From assembly GCA_003661385.1 (NCBI GenBank), contig QMWA01000002.1:1-46451 (forward strand): DNA of 46,451 nucleotides, in the 5' to 3' direction. The notes beneath the pieces were generated by a model. That model saw only the letters and a list, made by a program, of their open reading frames with translations. It did no database searches and was not told the origin of the DNA. Each line of letters starts with the position of its first letter. The first letter of the stretch is position 1. Positions 6,165-14,107 of the stretch are shown in pieces. Source of the DNA: Thermoproteota archaeon. GTDB lineage: Archaea > Korarchaeota > Korarchaeia > B14-G2. A program made the translations under genes and the position numbers.

Positions 6165-8113
6165 CGTCTATCTAACCTATATGTCTCCAGGTTATATGGA
6201 GCAGTAGCCCATATAACACCTTTAGCTCGCATTAGATGCCATAGGTCTCTCGAAAGCTCCATGGCCTTCTGAGCCTCACCATGAACTACCAGTATCTGCT
6301 GGGGGGTAGGCCTCAGCCCACCAACATAGGATAGCAGCTGTAGCCTATCACAGTGACCAGATAGACCATCTATGGAATAAACTCTCATCTTAATGTCGAC
6401 AAGCTTCTCAGTACCATCTGGTAACCTAATTCTGACGCTTCGTGACCCATCTCTTATAGCTCGGCCAATAGTTCCAGCAACCTGATAGCTGACGAACACA
6501 AGCGTATTTCTAGGATCATCGCTTAAAAGCGAGAAGTAGAGGAGAGATGGGCCTCCAGTAAGCATACCTGAGCTAGCGAGTAGTATGCAAGGGCCCCCGC
6601 CAACAACATCTAGCTTATCTCTCCCTAGTGCAGGCTCAAAGTAGTCACTCAATATGGGAAGCTCGCCAGTCTCTTTGAAGCTCTTCCTAACAGAGGATGA
6701 TAAGAAGTTTATGTAGTTTGCATAGATAAGTGAAGCCTGGTAGGTTAACCCGTCTATGTAGATTGGAACTCTGGATAGCTCGCCCTGAGATATTGCCTTG
6801 TGAAGGATAGACATAACTTCTTGGGCTCTTCCAACCGAAAGAACTGGTATAAGGACTTTACCACCATCCTTAAGGGTCTTGTCTACTATGGAGAGCAGCT
6901 GCTGTTCTGCTGTAGCCTGGTCTCTACGTGCATCTCGTCTACCTCCATATGTAGACTCCATTATTAAAGTCTCTATTTTCTTGAAATGTGTAGGAGACGA
7001 GGACAGCAGCCGAACTTTCCCAAACTTAAAGTCCCCAGTGTATAAGAGGTTGTGTTTTTCTTTACCCAGCTCAGCAGTCAGCAGCACCATCGCTGAACCT
7101 AGTATGTGACCAGCAGGGTAAAGCGTCATCTTAACATCTGGCGCTATGTCTAGAGTTGTATTATAGTCGACAGGTATCGTCTGGATAACAATAGAGTCTA
7201 CCTCTCTCTCTGAGAAAAATGCTGGAGCACCTTCACGCTTACATACACTGAGATAGTCCTTAAACAGGAGAAGCATCAAGTCTCTTGTTGGCTGTGTGCA
7301 GTATATTGGGCCTCTATAGCCATACTTGATTAGCAGAGGAAGGCCGCCACAGTGGTCCAGATGAGCATGAGATATTATCACAGCATCTAGATACTCTGCT
7401 AAAAAGGGAAGCCTAGAGAATAGGGGGAACTTCTCTCTATAGGACCCCACGTTTATCCCACAATCCAACATGATAGTTGATGATGGCGTTTGCACAAGGA
7501 TACAGCTCCTCCCAACCTCTCTCGCTCCTCCAAGGAAAGTAGTGGTAATCCAGCGGTTATCTGACAGCACTGGCCTGTGTACCAGCGTTGCAGCATTAGA
7601 TAAGAAGCTACTTCTATCTGAGTAAGCTGACATGAGGACTTTACAGGAGTATTCTAGAGGGAGAAGAGCCTTTTTGGCTCGAGGTAGAATGTAATATACC
7701 TCAGGGAACCACCCTGTCTCTATTAGTAGTTCCTGGCGGCCATTTTCAGCTAGATATGAGTAAAGTTTAGGGCTCCACGTCAAAATAACAACCGTAGAAT
7801 CAGGAAGCATGTATATTGCCTTGAAAAGCTTCTCCCTCTGCGGGTCTACTTTGGCTGTGGCTGCTTTTAGATACCTTTCAACCTCCTCAGGTTTCTTAAG
7901 GACCGATTGCTCACATCTCACCACTATCTTCTTTCTTATGGACTTTGCAAGCGCAGCTACTTCACTGCGATTCTCAACAAAGTACTTCATATTCTTCGAA
8001 AAAACCTTCACAATAGCTCCTTCTACTATCACCTTAGTTATCTCAGCTTCAGGAGGAAAATGATCAAGAACCCTCCTCTCAATTTCAGGTACGGTAGCTG
8101 TGAGAGCTTCCAT
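6161..8113 (-). CDS. fttA: FttA/aCPSF1: KH-domain metallo-beta-lactamase/beta-CASP ribonuclease
   Basis: The 650-residue protein has KH-like domains over about residues 1-150, a metallo-beta-lactamase core with HAHLDH at 249-254 and GGAREVGRSC just before it, a beta-CASP domain, and the C-terminal SGHCDR and VVHGEA histidine motifs. aCPSF1/FttA is the conserved archaeal transcription-termination ribonuclease, homologous to eukaryotic CPSF73. All metal-binding motifs are present. Its ATG overlaps the stop of psmB by one base (TAATG), an arrangement suggesting coupled translation. Confidence 0.95.
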   Translation of the reverse strand: MEALTATVPEIERRVLDHFPPEAEITKVIVEGAIVKVFSKNMKYFVENRSEVAALAKSIRKKIVVRCEQSVLKKPEEVERYLKAATAKVDPQREKLFKAIYMLPDSTVVILTWSPKLYSYLAENGRQELLIETGWFPEVYYILPRAKKALLPLEYSCKVLMSAYSDRSSFLSNAATLVHRPVLSDNRWITTTFLGGAREVGRSCILVQTPSSTIMLDCGINVGSYREKFPLFSRLPFLAEYLDAVIISHAHLDHCGGLPLLIKYGYRGPIYCTQPTRDLMLLLFKDYLSVCKREGAPAFFSEREVDSIVIQTIPVDYNTTLDIAPDVKMTLYPAGHILGSAMVLLTAELGKEKHNLLYTGDFKFGKVRLLSSSPTHFKKIETLIMESTYGGRRDARRDQATAEQQLLSIVDKTLKDGGKVLIPVLSVGRAQEVMSILHKAISQGELSRVPIYIDGLTYQASLIYANYINFLSSSVRKSFKETGELPILSDYFEPALGRDKLDVVGGGPCILLASSGMLTGGPSLLYFSLLSDDPRNTLVFVSYQVAGTIGRAIRDGSRSVRIRLPDGTEKLVDIKMRVYSIDGLSGHCDRLQLLSYVGGLRPTPQQILVVHGEAQKAMELSRDLWHLMRAKGVIWATAPYNLETYRLDRR

Positions 8114-8769
8114 TATGATTCCCTTTCTTCAACAAGCTCTCCTTTAACAGTGAATCTCAAGGTCCTGATACCCTTTCTAGTTATCACTGTGACATCTATG
8201 CCGTCGCCTGTACCTGTATCTCTAGATATCGCAGCTTTAACAGCATCTACAGCTAGCTTAATAGCTTGTTCCTCAGTCAACTCAGGTGTGTAGCCCTTTT
8301 CGAGTATGGAGAATGCCAGAAGAGAACCTGATCCTGTCGACAGGTACTTTTCCTCACTGACCATTCCCAATAAGTCTACATTGAGTAGCTGAGGAGATCC
8401 ATCCTCTGAAAAACCAGCTATGATCAGATGTGTGATGTATAGAAATGGGCGCGCATAGAACAGCCTGTGGGATAAGTACACAGCAACTTCTCTTGGGGAT
8501 AGCCTGTGCTTGTTCTCATAAAGCTCATAGCCTGCTACGGCGGCAGCTAGCTGCGTTAAGAACTGAGCATCAGCTACTAAGCCAGAAATTGTAGCATAAA
8601 CGTCATCAGATATTCTAATAGTCTTTCTAGCAACCTTACTTGATACAAGCATACCTCTGGAAGCCCTTCTATCGGAAGCTAATACTACACCATCAGAGTA
8701 CACGAGCCCTACAGTCGTTGTCTTCGACTCTAGCAGCGTAGAAGCCTTATCTGACCTGAGCTCTAGCAT
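8113..8769 (-). CDS. psmB: 20S proteasome beta subunit
   Basis: The 218-residue protein has a 16-residue propeptide and then TTTVGLVYSDG, with catalytic Thr as residue 17. Relative to that Thr1, Asp17 (ASDRR) and Lys33 (VARK) are present, and GSGS and GDGID motifs follow, so it looks catalytically complete. Unusually, the residue before Thr1 is Lys, not the typical Gly. Start is ATG 8769, seven bases after GGTG; a GTG at 8784 is an alternative. It is the first gene of an operon with fttA. Confidence 0.93.
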   Translation of the reverse strand: MLELRSDKASTLLESKTTTVGLVYSDGVVLASDRRASRGMLVSSKVARKTIRISDDVYATISGLVADAQFLTQLAAAVAGYELYENKHRLSPREVAVYLSHRLFYARPFLYITHLIIAGFSEDGSPQLLNVDLLGMVSEEKYLSTGSGSLLAFSILEKGYTPELTEEQAIKLAVDAVKAAISRDTGTGDGIDVTVITRKGIRTLRFTVKGELVEERES

Positions 8770-8824
8770 GTTACAGCACCTCACCTGACTTTAAAGAGCA
8801 GCCCCCAAGTGGTGTGGACCCAAC

Positions 8825-9253
8825 ATGGGGAAGGTTACCCTCATAGGCAAGCTACAGGCTAGAGTAGGCTGGGAATTTATATTTCTTGGGGAGGCAACAG
8901 CATGCAAGAGATGCAGACTTAGGGCAGTATGTGTCGAAAGCCTTCAGCCAGAGCGGAGGTACACGATTAAAAACGTGAAGAGGAGGGTATTCAAGTGCCA
9001 GCTGCATGGAGAAGTTGTGGCAGTAGAGGTTGAGCCTTCACCACTTGAGGTAGCGATGGAAAGCAGAAGTGTTCACGAGGGCGCAGTTACCCAGTTCATA
9101 GAGCAGAACTGCGGCATCGCGTGCTGGAATAAGAGCCTGTGTAAGCCTGTTGGACTGCCTTCTGGGACCAAAGTCAAGGTAGAAAGTGACCTAGGAGAAA
9201 TCGACTGCCCTCTTGGAAGAAGTTTGAGAAAATGCCGGGTAATCCCTCTTTAG
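8825..9253 (+). CDS. UPF0179 cysteine-rich protein
   Basis: The 142-residue protein matches archaeal UPF0179: it starts MGKVTLIGKLQARVGWEFIFLG and carries cysteine pairs CKRC (about 27-30), C35, a CQLHGE segment, and C-terminal CGIACW, CKP, DCPLG and KCRVIPL. The cysteines suggest a bound metal or cluster. The biochemical function is unknown. A GTGGTG site lies upstream of the ATG. It is convergent with the FKBP gene, with no gap. Confidence 0.88.
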   Translation: MGKVTLIGKLQARVGWEFIFLGEATACKRCRLRAVCVESLQPERRYTIKNVKRRVFKCQLHGEVVAVEVEPSPLEVAMESRSVHEGAVTQFIEQNCGIACWNKSLCKPVGLPSGTKVKVESDLGEIDCPLGRSLRKCRVIPL

Positions 9254-9973
9254 TTACCTTGCAAGCTCATAAACCTCAGTTAACTCCAGCTTAGATACCT
9301 CCCGGAGGTACCTGCTAACTAAAGCAAGGAAATACGCCTTTCTCGCAGCAAGCTCGCTTATCGTCTCTGGAGAAGCTAGGGTTCTTACCTTAACACAGCC
9401 ATCCTCTACTTTAAGAAGCTCAGGCTTGGAGCCATATGCCTTCTCGAACACTGCACTAGCTTTTTCCTCAGGGCTCTCAAGGATCTTTCTGAGAATTACC
9501 CTGTACTTTAGGGTCTTAGATGCCAGCGGATGATTAAAGTTTACTCTAACTCTACCTCCACTCACCGACTCTATAACACCTCTAACTCCATTTATCTCAA
9601 CTTCCTCTCCTGGCACCAGCCTTGCGCCAGATCTTCTAATTCTACGCTCTGGAAACATCCTCACCTTAGAAGGATCTCTTTTACCATACGCCTTTTCAGG
9701 AGGAACCTCAAAAACTCTCTCCTCGCCCTCATACATCCCCAATATCCCCTCATCAAGGCCCCGAGTAACCCATCTAGCGCCTAAGATCAGTAGTACAGGC
9801 TTATATTCCCGGTTCTCATCGAGCTTACCCTCCCTTTCAGCTGTCTCTCTCATTGTAGTCTCAAGCAGCTCGTCAGTATCCTTAATCCAACAGTCGTAGT
9901 CTACTAGGACAAAGTCCCCTAGCTTAGCAGCCTTACTCTGCTTCTCTACAACCTCAGCTTTAGCAGCAGCCAT
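9254..9973 (-). CDS. FKBP-type peptidyl-prolyl isomerase (SlyD-like, long archaeal form)
   Basis: The 239-residue protein has the FKBP/IF-domain arrangement: DFVLVDYDCWIKDT near residue 20, LILGARWVTRGLDEGILGM (the chaperone-like active site), PPEKAYGKRDPSKV, an inserted IF domain, and NFNHPLASKTLKYRV. A C-terminal extension of about 75 residues marks the long archaeal class. It would be a cytoplasmic prolyl isomerase and chaperone. A TTTTTAAA box about 18-26 bases before the ATG suggests a leaderless message. Confidence 0.93.
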   Translation of the reverse strand: MAAAKAEVVEKQSKAAKLGDFVLVDYDCWIKDTDELLETTMRETAEREGKLDENREYKPVLLILGARWVTRGLDEGILGMYEGEERVFEVPPEKAYGKRDPSKVRMFPERRIRRSGARLVPGEEVEINGVRGVIESVSGGRVRVNFNHPLASKTLKYRVILRKILESPEEKASAVFEKAYGSKPELLKVEDGCVKVRTLASPETISELAARKAYFLALVSRYLREVSKLELTEVYELAR

Positions 9974-10027
9974 AGGAAGGCAGGGGCTTACGCCTTTAAA
10001 AATAGTGCCTTAAGTCTTAGTAGTAGG

Positions 10028-10855
10028 ATGTACAGCAGAAAAAGGCAGCTACCAGAGATAAAAGACGGCATTAAGCCGATTACCAAGCTCTCTCAGAGGT
10101 TCATGGTAGATAAAGGTGTGCTTGAGTTCATAGCTAGAGCAGCAAATATATCTGAGAGGGATATAGTGCTTGAAATAGGAGGAGGCTTAGGTTCACTTAC
10201 CCAAGTAATCTTGCAACATAACCCTTGTAAACTCATAGTTGTAGAGAAGGATGCAAGGCTCTATGCTATCCTTAGACAAAAGTTTACTGGGCAGAGTAAT
10301 GTTCACGTGATCTTAGGAGATATATTGGAATACACACCCCCATTAAGCCTTACGAAGGTGGTTTCAAACCCACCATACCACATAATCTCAAGCCTACTCA
10401 CTAAGATGTTAGAATGGCCCTTTAAGGTGGCAGTCCTTACAGTACAGAGGGAGATAGGATATAGGCTTGTATCTAAGCCTGGGACGAAGAGCTATGGTAG
10501 ATTATCAGTTTTATATAGGCTGGGACACGACATTGAGCTGCTGCGAGCTGTACCTGCTAGGTGCTTCTATCCAAAGCCGAAGGTAAGCTCGGTAGTAGTG
10601 AGGATAGCAAGAACAAGAGAACTAAACTTGAACTACGGGGAGTTTTCTATGTTTCTCAAGCAACTTTTTGCCCATAGAAGAAAGAAGCTGAAAAATAGCT
10701 TGAGGAGTATCGGGCTAAAGAGACAAGAGCTTGAACACCTATTAAAGGCCATTAAAGGAGACAAGCTATGTGAGAGGGTTGATAAGTTAAGCCCTAATGA
10801 ACTCTTAGAGATATATGAGGAGTATAAGAAAGCAGCTAAAAAGGAGTTAACATAA
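10028..10855 (+). CDS. rsmA: 16S rRNA dimethyladenosine transferase RsmA/KsgA/Dim1
   Basis: The 275-residue methyltransferase has the SAM motif LEIGGGLGSLT near residue 54, the acidic VVEKD loop, GDILEY and the catalytic NPPYHI motif. It dimethylates two adjacent adenosines near the 3' end of 16S rRNA. The C-terminal HRRKKLKNSL helix region is intact. The ATG follows GTAGTAGG. Its last 20 bases overlap a small convergent zinc-finger gene. Confidence 0.96.
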   Translation: MYSRKRQLPEIKDGIKPITKLSQRFMVDKGVLEFIARAANISERDIVLEIGGGLGSLTQVILQHNPCKLIVVEKDARLYAILRQKFTGQSNVHVILGDILEYTPPLSLTKVVSNPPYHIISSLLTKMLEWPFKVAVLTVQREIGYRLVSKPGTKSYGRLSVLYRLGHDIELLRAVPARCFYPKPKVSSVVVRIARTRELNLNYGEFSMFLKQLFAHRRKKLKNSLRSIGLKRQELEHLLKAIKGDKLCERVDKLSPNELLEIYEEYKKAAKKELT

Positions 10856-11036
10856 TTTTTCTAAGCTTCTTAGCTTTATTATAGTGTTCCCTACAAAGCC
10901 ATATAGCCCCTGCTTTGACATCGATAGAAAACCCAAGCTGCTGCAAGAAAGGTATTAATGAGCGGCTAGCTTTCTTAGCAGCAGGCTTTCCACAACCAAC
11001 TACAGCACACTTCTTGGCAGTATCACTCAAGACCAT
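10836..11036 (-). CDS. Small zinc-finger protein, unknown role
   Basis: A 66-residue basic protein with CAVVGC in the N-terminal part and WLCREHYNKAKK near the C-terminus, so Cys-Cys-Cys-His could bind one zinc. It starts from ATG 11036 and its end overlaps rsmA by 20 bases. The metal-site pattern and basic composition suggest a small nucleic-acid or ribosome-associated protein; no family is recognised with confidence. The tRNA-Gly gene begins immediately upstream. Confidence 0.6.
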   Translation of the reverse strand: MVLSDTAKKCAVVGCGKPAAKKASRSLIPFLQQLGFSIDVKAGAIWLCREHYNKAKKLRKIMLTPF

Positions 11037-11047
11037 CCCTTAGTGAG

Positions 11048-11122
11048 TGCGGCCGCCGGGATTCGAACCCGGGTCACCGGCTCGGGAGGCCGATGTCCTA
11101 GACCAGGCTAGACGACGGCCGC
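11048..11122 (-). tRNA. tRNA-Gly(CCC), intronless
   Basis: Acceptor GCGGCCG/CGGCCGC, discriminator A, anticodon arm TCGGC-CTCCCGA-GCCGG giving CCC, T-loop TTCGAAT. At 75 nt with no insertion it is the only tRNA in the window without an intron. CCA is not encoded. Confidence 0.96.
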
Positions 11123-11143
11123 CACACCAAACCTAGTCTACAG

Positions 11144-11153
11144 GTTTAATAAA
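11144..11153 (-). promoter_or_regulatory. Promoter TATA box of tRNA-Gly
   Basis: TTTATTAAA on the minus strand, about 23-31 bases upstream of the tRNA 5' end. Confidence 0.55.
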
Positions 11154-11188
11154 GATTAGCACTGAAACTTAGAGTGTTGTAGGAGTGG

Positions 11189-11288
11189 TGCCGTGGGCCG
11201 GACTCTCACTGCATTTTTGAACCGGCGACAACGCGGTCTTCAGCTACGCGTTACCATCGCGCGCTCTCCCAGGCTGAGCTACCACGGC
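11189..11288 (-). tRNA. tRNA-Phe(GAA) with two 13-nt introns (30/31 and T-loop 59/60)
   Basis: Acceptor GCCGTGG/CCACGGC, discriminator A, encoded CCA. Intron 1 (11245-11257) splits the anticodon stem between 30 and 31; its bulge-helix-bulge has the helix CGCG:CGCG with cuts CG|A and TA|G, and splicing gives stem CGCGG/CCGCG and loop CTGAAGA. Intron 2 (11203-11215) interrupts the T-loop at 59/60; helix TTCA:TGAG, cuts AA|A and AG|T, giving loop TTCAAAT. Without both removals neither arm folds. The spliced tRNA is 74 nt. Confidence 0.95.
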
Positions 11289-11313
11289 ACCGAGTATAGG
11301 TCGGTAAAGCCAA

Positions 11314-11321
11314 CTAATAAA
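11314..11321 (-). promoter_or_regulatory. Promoter TATA box of tRNA-Phe
   Basis: TTTATTAG on the minus strand, 26-33 bases upstream of the tRNA 5' end. Confidence 0.5.
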
Positions 11322-11379
11322 CTCTTCTATTGGTGCATAACCACACTGTAACAAGGAAATGATTAGAGAATGAAGCTGG

Positions 11380-11464
11380 TGGGCCGGGAGGGACTCGAAC
11401 CCTCGACCTCCGCCTCGTAAGGGCGGCCTTATGCTAGTGAGTCATACCCCTAGACCACCGGCCC
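11380..11464 (-). tRNA. tRNA-Val(TAC) with a 13-nt intron before the anticodon stem
   Basis: Acceptor GGGCCGG/CCGGCCC, discriminator A, encoded CCA. Anticodon arm CCGCC-CTTACGA-GGCGG gives TAC. The intron is 11428-11440, just after the D-stem; the bulge-helix-bulge has the helix TATG:CATA with cuts AC|T and AG|G. The mature 5' end lies two bases after the rpl40e stop codon, so the tRNA is probably released from a joint transcript or from a promoter inside rpl40e. Confidence 0.94.
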
Positions 11465-11466
11465 GG

Positions 11467-11631
11467 CTACCTACTCTTGGGCTTCTCATGCTTTGGTCTT
11501 AAGTTTTTAGACTTGCACCTTCTGCACTTAGTTGCACCATAGAAGTTGCGTGCTCCGCATTCTCTGCATATCTTGTATCTCAGCAGAGCTCTCATCGCTA
11601 TCTGCCTTTTAAATGGGTCTTCTATAGGCAT
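11467..11631 (-). CDS. rpl40e: Ribosomal protein L40e
   Basis: A 54-residue protein starting MPIEDPFKRQIAMRALLRYK followed by CRECGARN and CRRCKSKNLRP, the L40e zinc ribbon with CxxC...CxxC. It is basic and ends KPKSR, a normal length for archaeal L40e, a large-subunit protein. The start is the ATG at 11631; a later in-frame ATG at codon 13 would truncate the conserved N-terminus. Only two bases separate the stop from tRNA-Val(TAC). Confidence 0.94.
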   Translation of the reverse strand: MPIEDPFKRQIAMRALLRYKICRECGARNFYGATKCRRCKSKNLRPKHEKPKSR

Positions 11632-11695
11632 ACGAGGTCTACTTCCTCACAGCTACCTAACATATAAAAGGGTTCTTACATTGATTGTGGGGAGC

Positions 11696-11941
11696 ATGGA
11701 GAGCAACCAAGATCTGGAAATCAAGATTCTATCGATTGTAGAGAGCAGGGATGGAGTTCATTTAAGAGAGCTGCTTACAGCCATTAGAGTGGGATTTAGT
11801 AGGTTAAGACAAGTGTTAGAGGCACTTGAGGAGAAGGGAGAAATCGTGATCAAGAAGCATGGAGGCTATACGTTTGTTGCCATCACAGATAATGGAAGGA
11901 AAAGGCTGCTGGAAGCTAGAGGCGAGGTGGAGGAGGCCTAA
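11696..11941 (+). CDS. Small winged-helix DNA-binding protein
   Basis: The 81-residue protein is a single winged helix-turn-helix domain: helix ILSIVESRDGVHLRELLTAI, recognition helix SRLRQVLEALEEKG, then a wing EIVIKKHGGYTFVAITDNG. It resembles small ArsR/MarR-like archaeal regulators. The ATG at 11696 is preceded by GGGGAG and a CATATAAAA box about 30 bases upstream. Target genes are not evident; it is divergent from rpl40e. Confidence 0.75.
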   Translation: MESNQDLEIKILSIVESRDGVHLRELLTAIRVGFSRLRQVLEALEEKGEIVIKKHGGYTFVAITDNGRKRLLEARGEVEEA

Positions 11942-12028
11942 GCTGAAGTGATGCAGCCTCTATGAAAAGTGTTTAATAGTAAAGGAGCTGGCAAGGTGTA
12001 GAGTGCTGTAGCAGTGGAAGTGGTACCA

Positions 12029-12520
12029 ATGAAGTTTCCACTTGACGTGTTATGTGTGAGAACAGGGACATTCTGCCCAGTATGTAGAGCGAAGATACAG
12101 GAAGGAAAGGTAACTCAGACAGATATTGATGTTATTAAGGTCTTAATAGACATCCCTGAAGCATCGAAGATGGAAGGAGAGTATGTGAAGAGTATAAAGA
12201 CAGAAAGGGGGATTTGGGTCGTCATAAAGGGAGATATAAGCGAAGCGCAGGCTAGATCTCTTGGCAGATCCATGAGTAGAAGGCTAAAAAGCAGGGTTAG
12301 AGTCATTAGATACAAGGAGGGGGAGATAGAGAAGCTAATTGCAAGCATCCTTGCACCACATCAAATAGTGGGGATGAGTAGGAGGTATATTTTCGAGGAC
12401 CTCGTGATACTAAAGATCTTCGTGAGGTTGAAGGGGAGAAAGAGCAGGAGAAGCTTAGATGAGGAGAGGGAGATCATTAGCCAGCTTATTGGGATGCCTA
12501 TCTTGATAGAGGAGGTTTAA
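12029..12520 (+). CDS. Zinc-finger/KH NusA-like transcription protein
   Basis: The 163-residue protein begins MKFPLDVLCVRTGTFCPVC with Cys9, Cys16 and Cys19 as a possible metal site, followed by a region resembling an archaeal NusA-related or KH RNA-binding protein (IDIPEASKMEGEYVKSIKTERGIWVVIKGD and GEIEKLIASILAP). Crenarchaeal genomes have short proteins of this kind annotated as NusA-like elongation factors; the exact role is unproven. A GTG at 12014 could extend it by five residues. The 3' end overlaps truD by 23 bases. Confidence 0.65.
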   Translation: MKFPLDVLCVRTGTFCPVCRAKIQEGKVTQTDIDVIKVLIDIPEASKMEGEYVKSIKTERGIWVVIKGDISEAQARSLGRSMSRRLKSRVRVIRYKEGEIEKLIASILAPHQIVGMSRRYIFEDLVILKIFVRLKGRKSRRSLDEEREIISQLIGMPILIEEV

Positions 12521-13742
12521 GGCCGCCTTCATAGTCTTCTATGTGGCTGCTTTTCATGAACTCCCTGAGTACGATGCTTGCATATCCTCCTCGCTCTAGA
12601 TAGAAGGATAGAACTACTGAGTTTCTATCCACATCAACTTCTAGGAATTTAGGCCATAAGACTGCAGACCTGATCGCTCCAGCTAGCTGGGAGGGCCAGC
12701 GCTTCACGTCAGCATGGGAGAGCCCTGCTTCCCTTAAAGCCTGGCTTAACGCCTGGGATAATGGACCTCGGTAGAGTTTGAGCGTGCTGTAGCCAGGAAT
12801 CGGTACACAGATAGATGCAATCCCAGATGAGCATAGCTTAGTGAGTTTAGCTGCATCCCATGAAGTCCTTGCTACAACATACCTCTCAAAGATCTTCACT
12901 ATGGTACCAGGCCTTACTCTGGTGAAGTTAAAGCCGTTATCAGCTAGTATAGACAGTACTCTGTTAAATAGGTAGGCTTGATAGCTCTGCAGAATTATGG
13001 AAAGAACTCTTGGCGGTAGTGCGGATATCGCCCTTGAGATGCCTCCCCTCCTGTCTTTGAGCCTCCTAATAACCTTGGCTTCATATGAGAACGGTGTGGC
13101 ATACGGGGACTCTTTTATAGCTTGCTCTAAAAGCTGGAGATCTGCCTGGAGTACAGCTTTGGCAATAAGCAGATTAACTGGGGTGGGTATTCCAAATCTC
13201 TGATAGCCAAAGTAGTTCAGGCACCCCGACTCCCTTAGCTCAGCTGCTAGCTGCTGGATCCGCTTTGAAGAAGCTCCTATGATCCTGATTCTGAATACAT
13301 TCCCCTTCAGCTCTCTGGTAGCTATGTGATGGCTAGAGTAGCCTATGTACCTCACCTTTATGCCCTGAGGCAGGCTCTGAGAGGTTATTCTAGAGGCAGC
13401 TGGAATTGTTACTATCTGATGTGATATAGCTCTCTTGTCCTTAATTCCAGCATATCGGATAGCATCCACACTTATTTTAGCAGCTTTAGCGAGTTGAGCT
13501 GCAGCATACATCGTCGTGTGCCCTATCTTGGAGAGAACATAGCATCTGTATCTTCCAGCCCTCAGATGAGTTGACTGCAGCAAGCTAGCTCTGATAAACG
13601 GGGGATAAACTTCGTCGACAACAAAGTCCCAAGGATACAGCTTAGCTACTCCACCTGCCCCAGGAGGACTTGTTGAATAGAAGTTTAAACCTATTTCTGT
13701 CTCATATGTGGAACTCGTAGGGACTAGCCGCATCACCATCAC
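12498..13742 (-). CDS. truD: tRNA pseudouridine synthase TruD/Pus7
   Basis: The 414-residue protein has the TruD catalytic motif GIKDKRA at 99-105 (Asp102) and the downstream ELKGNVFRIRI, NYFGYQRFG and QSYQAYLFNR segments. It would make pseudouridine in tRNA, in archaea typically at position 13 and sometimes at 35. Its start overlaps the pth2 stop by four bases, implying coupled translation, so pth2 and truD form a tRNA-related operon with the upstream glycosyltransferase gene. Confidence 0.94.
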   Translation of the reverse strand: MMVMRLVPTSSTYETEIGLNFYSTSPPGAGGVAKLYPWDFVVDEVYPPFIRASLLQSTHLRAGRYRCYVLSKIGHTTMYAAAQLAKAAKISVDAIRYAGIKDKRAISHQIVTIPAASRITSQSLPQGIKVRYIGYSSHHIATRELKGNVFRIRIIGASSKRIQQLAAELRESGCLNYFGYQRFGIPTPVNLLIAKAVLQADLQLLEQAIKESPYATPFSYEAKVIRRLKDRRGGISRAISALPPRVLSIILQSYQAYLFNRVLSILADNGFNFTRVRPGTIVKIFERYVVARTSWDAAKLTKLCSSGIASICVPIPGYSTLKLYRGPLSQALSQALREAGLSHADVKRWPSQLAGAIRSAVLWPKFLEVDVDRNSVVLSFYLERGGYASIVLREFMKSSHIEDYEGGLKPPLSR

Positions 13743-14107
13743 AGCAGCTTAAGGTGGCCAGTTATCTTATCTACCTCCTCTTCTCTAGCTGGACCTATCG
13801 CAGCCGCAGTTATGGTTCCAGGGGGGACTTCCGTGAGACCTGCGTCCCTTATTAGTGATGCTGGTAGGCCAGCTTTCTTAGCTTTATTATAGTACTCGGT
13901 GAGCTCGTTTTCCCCGCTGCACCTGAGAACGACTTTCTTGCCGCCCTCCTTTCTCCACAATCTGTACGCCTCTGGGTATAGCTTACGGGCCTCCTCGGCT
14001 GCCTCAAGTGAAGCATGACAAGCCTGTGCTATTATCTTCCCAATAGACATTTTTAGGTCTACTCTAATCAGTATGCATTGCTTAAACCTGAACTTTCTCA
14101 GATGCAT
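13739..14107 (-). CDS. pth2: Peptidyl-tRNA hydrolase Pth2
   Basis: The 122-residue protein has the Pth2 pattern FKQCILIRVDLKMSIGKIIAQACHASLEA, VVLRCSGENEL, and AGLTEVPPGTITAAAIGP. It releases tRNA from stalled peptidyl-tRNA. The ATG at 14107 directly follows GGTG; a GTG lies one codon earlier. It overlaps the upstream glycosyltransferase gene by 26 bases and truD by four. Confidence 0.95.
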   Translation of the reverse strand: MHLRKFRFKQCILIRVDLKMSIGKIIAQACHASLEAAEEARKLYPEAYRLWRKEGGKKVVLRCSGENELTEYYNKAKKAGLPASLIRDAGLTEVPPGTITAAAIGPAREEEVDKITGHLKLL

